From: Acidobacteriaceae bacterium
GTDB lineage: Bacteria; Acidobacteriota; Terriglobia; Terriglobales; Acidobacteriaceae
Direction of reading: 5' to 3'
DNA: 47,228 nucleotides
NCBI GenBank assembly: GCA_003139095.1
Contig: PLHW01000059.1
Coordinates: 1 to 47,228 of the forward strand
Made by a program: the position numbers and the translations under genes
Notes under the pieces: model-generated
The model's input: only the letters and a program-made list of their open reading frames with translations
Database searches by the model: none
What the model was told of the DNA's origin: nothing
Shown: piece after piece, positions 37,271-44,542 of the stretch
Numbering within the stretch: position 1 is the first letter of the stretch
Layout: each line of letters opens with the position of its first letter

Positions 37271-40200
37271 CTACGCCCCCGCCCCCGCGCTCGCCGCCTT
37301 CTCCCCGCTCTGCGCCAGCAATCTCACCTGCCCAATCAAATCCCCCACGCCAAACGGCTTCGCCAGGATCGGCACATTCCGTTCCTGCAAAAATGTCCGC
37401 ACCGGCTCCTCCACCATGCTGGAGAACGTAAGCACCAGCCTCTTCTCCATGCCCGCCGCGTTCGCCGCGATCCATTCATACACTTCCTGCGCGCTCGCCT
37501 CGCCCGGCATCCGCCCGTTCATCACGACCGCGTCGAACCTCCCCGCCCGCAGCCGCTCTTTCGCCTCCTCCATCGTCGTCGACGCCGCCACCTCCGCGCC
37601 CGCCCCCGCCAGCACGTCCCGCTCAAACTCCAGCACCGCCTCTTCGTCTTCCACCAGCAGCACGCGCCCCATAATCATCGACTCCCGCCGCGCCGCTGCC
37701 GTCGTCTCCAACTCCGCCGGCTTCTCGCTCGCCGGCAATCGCACTTCAATCACAGCGCCCCCCTCCGGCCGGTTGCGCGCCACAATCTCTCCGCGATGCT
37801 CTTTCACAATCCCGTAGCAGATGCTCAGCCCCAGCCCCGTCCCTTTGCCCTGCGATTTCGTCGTATAAAACGGATCGAAAATCCGGCTCGGCTCCTTGAT
37901 CCCCGGCCCGTTGTCCTCAAACTCTACGCACACCTGCGCCTCTTTCCGCGTCACCCGCACCCGCAGAAACCCGCGCCCGCTGCCCTCTCCCACCGCATCC
38001 AGCGCATTATTAATAATGTTCAAAAACACCTGCTCCAACTGATGGCAATCGCCCACCACCGACGGCAAGTCGTTCGGGATCTCCCGCTCCAGCGCAATGT
38101 TGTTCACCTTCAGGTCGTACTCGCTCAGCGTCAGCGTCTCTTCCAGCACTTTCCGCAGATCCAATTCCTGTTTCTGCGGCTTGCGCTGCCGCGCGAACGA
38201 CAGCAAATTCTGCACGATCCGGTGCGTCCGCTGCGCCTGCTTGAACAGCTTGCCCACATAGTCTGCCGACCGCTCGTCCAGTCCCGCCCCCTCCAGCAAC
38301 TGCGCATATCCCAATATCGCCGTCAGCGGATTATTCAATTCATGCGCCACGCCCGAAATCAGCTGCCCGATCGCCGACATCTTTTCGCTTTGCAGCAATT
38401 GCTCCTGCGTCCGCCGCAAATCCTCGTACGCCCGCGACGTCTCTTCATACAGCAGCACCTTCTCCACCGTCATCGCCAGTTGCCGGCTGATCGCCACCAG
38501 CAGGTTCTCGTCGTTGCTCGAATACCGTCGGTCTTCATTGCTCGCCAGTCCCATCATGCCCAGCGGCTTGTCCTTGCTCCACAGCAATACCCAGATCCAG
38601 TACGGCAACCGGTCCGCGCAAATAAATTCCACCACCGCCGGCGGCAGATGCGGCAGAAATTCCTGCGTCACCACCTCGGCCCGCGACCGCATCACCAACT
38701 CGCCTAATCCCTCCGGAAATTCCGCCTCCGCAAACTTCATCCGCGCTTCGCTTCTTTGCCCCCACCCCGCCCGCCGCCGGAATATTCCATCCCCGGTGCC
38801 CGCCAGGTACACCGATCCCGTCTCCGCCCCAAACAGCGACACCACTTGCCGCAGCGTCAAATTCAAAATCTCGTCCAGATCGAACGATTGCGTCGCGATC
38901 ACCGCCATCGCATTCAGTGCGTTCAACTCGCGATTGCGCCGCCGCATCTCGTCTTCCGACCTCTTCTTCTCCGTGATGTCGAGCACAAATCCCTGATACC
39001 GCTCGATCCTCCCCGCCCCATCCCGCGTCGCAAAACAGCTCAGCGCCGCCATCAGCAGTGCCCCATCTTTGCGCCGCACCGTCATCTCAAAGTTGCGCGC
39101 GTAGTTGTGCGCCTCAATCTCGCTCCGGAACGCCTCCCGCTCCTCCGCCGTCGCTCCCAGCACGCCCGCCAGGTCCAGCGCCTTCAACTCGTCGCGGCTC
39201 CCATATCCCAGCATGGTTACAAACGCATCGTTGCAGTCCAGCAAGTCGCCTTCCAGCGTTGCCACAAACACGCCTTCCTGCGCCTGCTCGAACAGCATCC
39301 GGTATTTCTCTTCCGCCGCGTGCCGGTCCGTCGCATCCTGCACCACGTGGATCGTTCCCACCTGCTGTCCATGCTCCGCGTACGTCGACGTCGATACCAC
39401 CGACTGCCCGCCAAAACACGGGTCGATTCCTTCCGTCAGCCCCCCGCCTCGCTCGCAATACGGGCATCCGCTCCAGAATTCCTCCTTCGGCAGCACCGCC
39501 CCGCACGCGCTCCCCAGCACCTCCGCCGGCGACCTCCCCAACCGTTGCAGCAGCGCCTGGTTCGCTTTCAGGATCCGGTAATCCCCATCGTGCGCCAGAA
39601 TTAGATCCTGTATTGAATCGAACGTGTTCACCCATTGCAGTTGCGACCGCAGTACCTGCTCCAGCAGCTTCGCGTTCTCCGCTGAAATTCCCAGCTTCTG
39701 CGCCGCCGTCTCCAGAAATTCCAGCTCATCCCGCCCGTGCCGCCGCCGCCGCCCAAATCCCAGCGACAGCATCCCAATCGTCGATTCCTTCCCCACCACC
39801 GGCATCAGCACCACCTGCCGAATCCCGCGCCCCTTCAGCAGTTCCTGCGCCTCCGGCACTTCCGCCAGTCGCACCACCGCCGCACAGCCTCCTCCCACAA
39901 TCCGCGCCATCGTCGCGCCCATTTCCGTCTGCCCCATCCCCCGCAGCTCTTCTGGCGTCAATCCCACGCGCAGCGCCGGCTTCAGATTTCCTCCCTCCAT
40001 CCGGTGAAACCACGCCGCCTTCGCCTTCGTCGCCTGCGTCAACTGTCCCAGCGCCGCCTGCATAATCGTCGAGTGGCTCTGCCCGTGCGCAATCGTGCTC
40101 GACAAATCCGTCAGCACGCCCAGCCGGTGCGTGCGCACCCGCGAGTCATCCAGCGCCACCAGCAGCAGGCTCGAGCCAAATAAAATCTCCGCCAGCAAAT

Positions 40201-40771
40201 ACCCGTCGTTCGGAATTTGATTCGTGAATGGCGTCCACTTCCCGTGCAGCGTCACCAGTCCCGCCGCAAATAAAAATGGTCCCAGCCCCACTCGCCCCAG
40301 CCGCGCCAGCATCAACTCGATCGCCACCCCCGCCGCAATCACCCGGCACGCAATCTCCACGCCCGCATACGGAATCTCCGGATGATAGACCGGCGCAACC
40401 GCCGCGGCCATCAGCATTATCCATGCCATTCCCACCGGGATCGTCAGCATCGGCCGCGACTCCGCGCACATCAGCGCCGCCGCCGCAAACAGTCCCATCG
40501 CTAGCACTAAGTCCGCCTGCGTACATGCCGCCAGCGCCTTCGCCCCCGCATGCCCGGCGCTCGCCCGCACCAATGCCAGATACCCCGCGTACGCCGCCCA
40601 CCCCGCTCCCCACGCCACCAGGTAGCGCCGCCGGAATGATCGGAAGAAAACCAGGCTCACCGCCACCATCATTAGCGCCGCCGTCTCCCGCGCCGTCAGC
40701 CACACTGTCAACACGCCCACGGATTTCCCCACAACTCCCGCCGCACTCGTCAATAAACCCGGCAATGCCAC
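37271..40771 (-). CDS. Large hybrid histidine kinase with pseudo-receiver
   Basis: A 1166-residue kinase. The N-terminal part has about seven membrane helices (residues 20-205, MASE-like). Then come a GAF domain (215-375), PAS (375-480; with a CPYCERGG Cys pair), PAS/PAC (482-605), a second GAF (615-775), HisKA with His810 (SGVAHELNNPLTAILGYAQL), and HATPase (N box QVFLNIINNALDA; DNGPGI; GKGTGLGLSICYGIVKEHRG). The C-terminal receiver has Asn1085 where Asp is expected (VVMNGRMPG), so it cannot be phosphorylated normally. GTG 40771 follows GGAAGA. It is divergent from the HD-GYP regulator at 40888, a probable signalling pair. Confidence 0.93.
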   Translation of the reverse strand: MALPGLLTSAAGVVGKSVGVLTVWLTARETAALMMVAVSLVFFRSFRRRYLVAWGAGWAAYAGYLALVRASAGHAGAKALAACTQADLVLAMGLFAAAALMCAESRPMLTIPVGMAWIMLMAAAVAPVYHPEIPYAGVEIACRVIAAGVAIELMLARLGRVGLGPFLFAAGLVTLHGKWTPFTNQIPNDGYLLAEILFGSSLLLVALDDSRVRTHRLGVLTDLSSTIAHGQSHSTIMQAALGQLTQATKAKAAWFHRMEGGNLKPALRVGLTPEELRGMGQTEMGATMARIVGGGCAAVVRLAEVPEAQELLKGRGIRQVVLMPVVGKESTIGMLSLGFGRRRRHGRDELEFLETAAQKLGISAENAKLLEQVLRSQLQWVNTFDSIQDLILAHDGDYRILKANQALLQRLGRSPAEVLGSACGAVLPKEEFWSGCPYCERGGGLTEGIDPCFGGQSVVSTSTYAEHGQQVGTIHVVQDATDRHAAEEKYRMLFEQAQEGVFVATLEGDLLDCNDAFVTMLGYGSRDELKALDLAGVLGATAEEREAFRSEIEAHNYARNFEMTVRRKDGALLMAALSCFATRDGAGRIERYQGFVLDITEKKRSEDEMRRRNRELNALNAMAVIATQSFDLDEILNLTLRQVVSLFGAETGSVYLAGTGDGIFRRRAGWGQRSEARMKFAEAEFPEGLGELVMRSRAEVVTQEFLPHLPPAVVEFICADRLPYWIWVLLWSKDKPLGMMGLASNEDRRYSSNDENLLVAISRQLAMTVEKVLLYEETSRAYEDLRRTQEQLLQSEKMSAIGQLISGVAHELNNPLTAILGYAQLLEGAGLDERSADYVGKLFKQAQRTHRIVQNLLSFARQRKPQKQELDLRKVLEETLTLSEYDLKVNNIALEREIPNDLPSVVGDCHQLEQVFLNIINNALDAVGEGSGRGFLRVRVTRKEAQVCVEFEDNGPGIKEPSRIFDPFYTTKSQGKGTGLGLSICYGIVKEHRGEIVARNRPEGGAVIEVRLPASEKPAELETTAAARRESMIMGRVLLVEDEEAVLEFERDVLAGAGAEVAASTTMEEAKERLRAGRFDAVVMNGRMPGEASAQEVYEWIAANAAGMEKRLVLTFSSMVEEPVRTFLQERNVPILAKPFGVGDLIGQVRLLAQSGEKAASAGAGA

Positions 40772-40887
40772 GTCTTCCAGTATCCCGCGTGCATCCTTTC
40801 GCGTTACCTGATTTCCGCGTCCAACTGGTTACTTTCGGAATGTGGCAGCTCGCCCTAGAATGGCCGATATACTCACCCTGGAAAGTT
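40772..40887. promoter_or_regulatory. Divergent promoter region, hybrid kinase / HD-GYP
   Basis: A 116-bp gap with starts in opposite directions. GGAAAG precedes the HD-GYP ATG and GGAAGA the kinase GTG. No consensus promoter box stands out by eye. Confidence 0.45.
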
Positions 40888-41964
40888 ATGGCGAACGAAC
40901 GCATTCTCGTAGTCGACGACGAAGAAACTATCCGTGAAATCGTTTCCTCCATGCTCAAAGGCGCCAGCTTCCAGTCGCGCCAGGCCGGCAGCGGCATCGA
41001 AGCTCTCGCCATCCTCGAATCCGGCGATGTCTTCGATCTCGTTCTCTCCGACCTCATGATGGCCGAAATGGACGGCATCGCCCTCCTCGAGCATTCCAAG
41101 GAGCGCTTCCCCGACGTCCCCTTCGTCATGGTCACCGCCATGAACGACATTTCCGTCGCCCTCCAGGCCCTGCGCAACGGCGCTTACGATTACCTCCTCA
41201 AGCCCTTTGAGCGCGAGCAACTCCTCGCCACCGTCCGCCGCGCCCTCGAGCATCGCCGCCTCAAGCGCGAGAACGATGCCTATCGCACCAATCTCGAAGC
41301 CCTCGTCACCGCTCGCACCCAGCAGTGGAAAACTGCCCTCGCCAATCTCGAAAGGTCTTACGACATCACCCTCGAAGCCTTCGGCGACGCACTCGACCTC
41401 AAGGATGCCGAGACCGTCGGCCACTCCAAGCGCGTCACCGCCTTCACCATCGCCATCGCCCGCAAAATGGGGTTGTCCAAGGAGGAGATCAGCGTCATTG
41501 CCCGCGGCGCTTTCCTGCACGACATCGGCAAGATGGCCATTCCCGACGCCATTCTCCACAAACCCGGCAAGCTCAGCGAAGAGCAAACCGCCATCATGCG
41601 CGAGCACGCCTACGCCGGCTACAAAATTCTCAGCAAGATTCCCTTCCTCGCCGAGGCTGCCGAAATCGTCTACACCCACCAGGAGTGTTATGACGGATCC
41701 GGCTACCCGCGCGGCCTCAAGGGCGATGACATCCCCCTCGGCTCGCGCATTTTTTCCATCGCAGACACGCTCGACGCCATCACCTCCGACCGTCCCTATC
41801 GCCCCGCTCAGACCTTCACCGCCGCCCGCAAGGAAATCGAAGCCTGGGCCGGCCGCCAATTCGATCCCGCCATCGTAAGAGTTTTCCTCGAGATGCCCGA
41901 CAAAATCTGGGAAGACCTCCGCAAAGACATCAGCGGCCCCAACACCACCCCCACAACAGTCTGA
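40888..41964 (+). CDS. Response regulator with HD-GYP phosphodiesterase output
   Basis: A 358-residue protein: receiver (Asp55 in LVLSDLMMAEMDG, Lys105 in YLLKPF), a coiled linker (about 115-160) and an HD-GYP domain with His211-Asp212 (FLHDIGKMAIPD), THQECYDGSGYPRGLKGDDI and DAITSDRPYR. It should hydrolyse cyclic di-GMP to GMP when active, tying the divergent hybrid kinase to c-di-GMP turnover. The second HH of the usual HHExxDGxGYP reads HQE; the GYP itself is intact. ATG 40888 is chosen because it starts the receiver (MANERILVVDD). A hexad array follows eight bases after the stop. Confidence 0.95.
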   Translation: MANERILVVDDEETIREIVSSMLKGASFQSRQAGSGIEALAILESGDVFDLVLSDLMMAEMDGIALLEHSKERFPDVPFVMVTAMNDISVALQALRNGAYDYLLKPFEREQLLATVRRALEHRRLKRENDAYRTNLEALVTARTQQWKTALANLERSYDITLEAFGDALDLKDAETVGHSKRVTAFTIAIARKMGLSKEEISVIARGAFLHDIGKMAIPDAILHKPGKLSEEQTAIMREHAYAGYKILSKIPFLAEAAEIVYTHQECYDGSGYPRGLKGDDIPLGSRIFSIADTLDAITSDRPYRPAQTFTAARKEIEAWAGRQFDPAIVRVFLEMPDKIWEDLRKDISGPNTTPTTV

Positions 41965-41972
41965 CGATGTAA

Positions 41973-42008
41973 TTGCTCTTGCTCTTGCCCCTGCATTTGC
42001 TTTTGCCA
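41973..42008. repeat. Hexad array (TTGCTC) after the HD-GYP stop
   Basis: Units TTGCTC, TTGCTC, TTGCCC, CTGCAT, TTGCTT, TTGCCA. Same unit as at 9822-9863. Confidence 0.75.
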
Positions 42009-42069
42009 CCCCACGCAACTTTCCCCCACCCCACCGTTCTACCCATATAACATCCTTGCAGGAGGCCCC

Positions 42070-42783
42070 ATGAAACTCGCCCTTCTCCCTCTTCTCCTCA
42101 CCCTCACCTTCGCCGCAAACGCCCAGACCCCAACCGTCACCGCTCTCCCCAACACCGTCTACGTCGCCGCCGACGGCAAATTCGACACCGCCCCTGACAC
42201 CGCTCTCATCCAGTTCAACATTTCCGCCCAGGCCGCCACCGCCAAAGAGGCCTACGACCGCGCCTCCCAACAAGCCGAGGCCACGCGCCAGGTCCTCCGC
42301 GCCAACGGCATCGAGCCCAAAGCCGCCGAAATCGGCTTCTACTCCCTCAGCCCGCAATACGACTGGAAAAATCCCAAGCGCGCCGTCATCGGCTATCAGG
42401 TCTCGACCAGCGTCAGCCTCAAGCTCAAGGATTTCTCCAAGATCGCCCCCATCACCCAGCAACTCGCCGACGCCAGCGTCGGCCAAAGCCAATCTCTCAG
42501 TTACATCCTCGATAACCCCGAAGAGGCCAAGTCCAAAGCCGTCGCCGACGCCTTCCGCCACGCCCGCGCCTCCGCCCAAGCCCTCGCCGCCGCCGCCGGC
42601 CGCGTCCTCGGCGAACTCAACTACGCCTCCGTCGACGTCAACGAAAACATCCGCATCATGCCCTTAATGCACCGCGCCGCCATGCCCATGGCCGCGCAAG
42701 CTCTCCCTGCCCCCACCGAAGAATTCTCTCCCCAAAACGCCACCGTAACCGCCCACGTAAGCGCCATGTTCAATTTGAAATGA
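42070..42783 (+). CDS. SIMPL-domain (DUF541) periplasmic protein
   Basis: A 237-residue exported protein: signal peptide (MKLALLPLLLTLTFAANAQ), then the SIMPL pattern (DTALIQFNISAQAATAKEAY, then DRASQQAEATRQVLRANGIE, and GYQVSTSVSLKLKDFSKIAP). E. coli YggE is the best-known relative and lowers oxidative stress; BP26 of Brucella forms a periplasmic channel-like ring. GGAGG lies before ATG 42070. The last codons (AAT TTG AAA TGA) form part of a 20-bp repeat that continues downstream. Confidence 0.93.
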   Translation: MKLALLPLLLTLTFAANAQTPTVTALPNTVYVAADGKFDTAPDTALIQFNISAQAATAKEAYDRASQQAEATRQVLRANGIEPKAAEIGFYSLSPQYDWKNPKRAVIGYQVSTSVSLKLKDFSKIAPITQQLADASVGQSQSLSYILDNPEEAKSKAVADAFRHARASAQALAAAAGRVLGELNYASVDVNENIRIMPLMHRAAMPMAAQALPAPTEEFSPQNATVTAHVSAMFNLK

Positions 42784-42857
42784 GCAATTAGAACTTGAAA
42801 TTAGGTAACAAGAATTTGGAATGAGTATTCAGAATTTGAAATGAGTAACCAGAATCG
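42770..42857. repeat. 20-bp tandem repeat continuing the SIMPL gene end
   Basis: Units begin with AATTTGAAATGAGCAATTA (overlapping codons N-L-K-stop), then GAACTTGAAATTAGG, GAATTTGGAATGAGTATTCA and GAATTTGAAATGAGTAACCA, and a partial GAATCGGAAG. Confidence 0.75.
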
Positions 42858-42920
42858 GAAGATCTTCCAGCAGAAGTTAAAACAGGCACTAATCGGAAGG
42901 ATGAATTAGCATCTAAGCGA

Positions 42921-42963
42921 GACCTGAGACCTGAGACCTGAGACCTAAAGACCTGAGACCTGA
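42921..42963. repeat. Heptad array (GACCTGA)
   Basis: GACCTGA x3, GACCTAAA, GACCTGA x2. It lies ten bases after the stop of the 42973 gene in the coding direction. The unit recurs at the right edge of the window (47199-47228). Confidence 0.85.
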
Positions 42964-42972
42964 GAGCTGCCC

Positions 42973-43758
42973 CTACCTAACTCGCGCCCCATCCAACTCC
43001 ACGTCCCTCTGTATCTCCATCTCAATCGACGTCCCCGGCCCCAGCCGCACATCCGCTCCCCGCGACAGCATCGCCACCGCCAGTCCCGCCACGCCGCCCA
43101 CGCCCGCCCCAATCCCCGCGCCCTTCCCGCCGTTCGTCACCCCGCCAATCACCGCCCCCGTCGTCGCCCCGCCCGCCGCCTCGCGCGCCTTCCGCCCCGC
43201 ATCGCTGTCCTCGCGTATCGTTCCCTCCGAATCCTTCACCCTACTCCTCTCCGCATCCGGAGTGTTCTCAATCGATCCCCCCAGCATCACCGTATACCCG
43301 CTCGGATAAATCATCGACGTAAAGTGAATTAGTAACTCCGCCCGTCCCTTCACGTGTCCGCCCCGCTGCGTCCGCATGATCTTACCCTGCACATACGTCC
43401 CCGCCGGAATCACGATCCTGTCGTTCAGTACATAAGGGAATGCAGTCTCCGCATATACCGGATCGCCCTCCCGCGCCGTCTTAGTAGTAATCGCCTGCGT
43501 CAACGATAGCGGAACCTTAGTCCCCGCCGGAATTATCACCACCGACTTACTAACTCCAGCAGTCACACCCGCAGGTGCAGCAGTCGCAGCAGTCGCCGCA
43601 GGAGCCGCAGGCGCAGGGGTAGCCGCAGGCGGTTGAGCCGCAGCAGGCGCGGCAGCTCCAGGAGCAGTTCCAGGTTCAGCAGTCGCCGGCGCCGCCGTCT
43701 GCCCCGTCGCCACCGCACACCACAGCAACATCGCGATCATCCGCATGAAGAGCTTCAT
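42973..43758 (-). CDS. Envelope protein with Ala/Pro linker and glycine-zipper end
   Basis: A 261-residue exported protein. Signal peptide (MKLFMRMIAMLLWCAVATGQ), then a very Ala/Pro-rich linker (residues 21-66), a beta domain (VVIIPAGTKVPLSLTQAITT; KTAREGDPVYAETAFPYVLN; IVIPAGTYVQGKIMRTQRGG) that resembles the C-terminal part of TrbI/VirB10-like proteins, and a glycine-rich segment (GAVIGGVTNGGKGAGIGAGV) of the glycine-zipper type. Probably a cell-envelope structural protein; no conjugation genes are nearby. ATG 43758 is preferred over the start two codons earlier. The linker is coded by a GCAGGA-like imperfect repeat. Confidence 0.7.
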   Translation of the reverse strand: MKLFMRMIAMLLWCAVATGQTAAPATAEPGTAPGAAAPAAAQPPAATPAPAAPAATAATAAPAGVTAGVSKSVVIIPAGTKVPLSLTQAITTKTAREGDPVYAETAFPYVLNDRIVIPAGTYVQGKIMRTQRGGHVKGRAELLIHFTSMIYPSGYTVMLGGSIENTPDAERSRVKDSEGTIREDSDAGRKAREAAGGATTGAVIGGVTNGGKGAGIGAGVGGVAGLAVAMLSRGADVRLGPGTSIEMEIQRDVELDGARVR

Positions 43759-43886
43759 GCACAACCTGCCTATCGAAAAGTTTCGGAAGCTAACATCTCA
43801 GATGCGCCCCGCCCGCCGCCAAGTTACCCGCCATCCCCCGCAGCCCAAATCCAACTCTTCCCCCACCGAGTCCAATCCCGAGGGTG

Positions 43887-43935
43887 CCCCGTCCTTGTGT
43901 CTGCGTTCTTTGCAGACACAGGGCGGGGACTTTGA
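43887..43935. repeat. 42-bp hairpin repeat, copy C (variant stem)
   Basis: CCCCGTCCTTGTGTCTGC and GCAGACACAGGGCGGGG: same 42-bp length, same unpaired T and G-T pair as copies A and B. The inner stem is different, and the fifth pair is G-C instead of A-T. ACTTTGA follows. Confidence 0.8.
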
Positions 43936-43971
43936 CTTCCTAGGTCAACAAACATTCTGCAGTGAACGCAC

Positions 43972-44256
43972 CTATCCGCTCGCCCGCCCGCCGCTTTTCC
44001 GCCACCGGTTCGCCAGCACATTCCCCATAAACTGCGACTGCAATTTCTGCGCGCACCCCTCCCCGCACACATGCAGCGCCCCTTCCTGTACCGCCAGCTG
44101 TTCATCCCACTGCGCCAGGTGCATCACCGGAATCTTCCGCTCATCCAGCGAACTCCACATCACCCACCACCGGTCGCTGATCCCCTTCATCACCCCGCAA
44201 TTCGGCCCCGCACACCGATGCAACGCGCTCGGCACCTGCAAAATTTTGTCAGTCAT
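43972..44256 (-). CDS. Small Cys-motif hypothetical protein
   Basis: A 94-residue protein: RCAGPNCGVMKGISDRWWVM (CxxxxC), a middle WSSLDERKIPVMHLAQWDEQ, then HVCGEGCAQKLQSQFMG (CxxxC). The spaced Cys pairs suggest a small zinc-binding fold. I recognise no family, but the text and C-ending codons support a real gene. The ATG 44256 is the first in frame. Hairpin copy C lies 36 bp after its stop. Confidence 0.7.
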   Translation of the reverse strand: MTDKILQVPSALHRCAGPNCGVMKGISDRWWVMWSSLDERKIPVMHLAQWDEQLAVQEGALHVCGEGCAQKLQSQFMGNVLANRWRKSGGRASG

Positions 44257-44426
44257 TTTCGATTCCCAAACCGCCAGAAGAAATGTCCCACGCCCTCCAC
44301 CTCTCGAGAATGCATAGGCAGAGACACCTTCCCGCCTAGGGTCATCTCCAGATGGCGTCCAGACAGCAACATTCTAGCGCACCCCCCTGTGGACGACGAT
44401 GCATTCACTCACGTCCCTCAATCGTC

Positions 44427-44455
44427 TTGACACCGATGGGCCTGCAATCTATTCT
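44427..44455 (+). promoter_or_regulatory. Sigma-70 promoter of the NHL gene
   Basis: TTGACA (44427-44432), 17-bp spacer, TATTCT (44450-44455). The consensus -35 and spacing are ideal. It gives an 80-base leader to ATG 44543. Confidence 0.75.
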
Positions 44456-44542
44456 TCGTGCGTTCGTAATCCCTCGGCTTCACGGCTCGTGCCCAGTAAG
44501 GGGGAAATCCAGAGAACTTGCCCCACCGACAAAGGAGCCAAC

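Noticed and set aside
39058-40065. 335-codon plus-strand frame in the hybrid kinase
   Set aside because: Pro/Ser/Ala-rich shadow of the kinase coding strand.
40873-42579. 568-codon minus-strand frame opposite the HD-GYP and SIMPL genes
   Set aside because: It is a Gly/Glu/Asp-rich shadow caused by the C-ending codons of the real genes; no domain or start signal.
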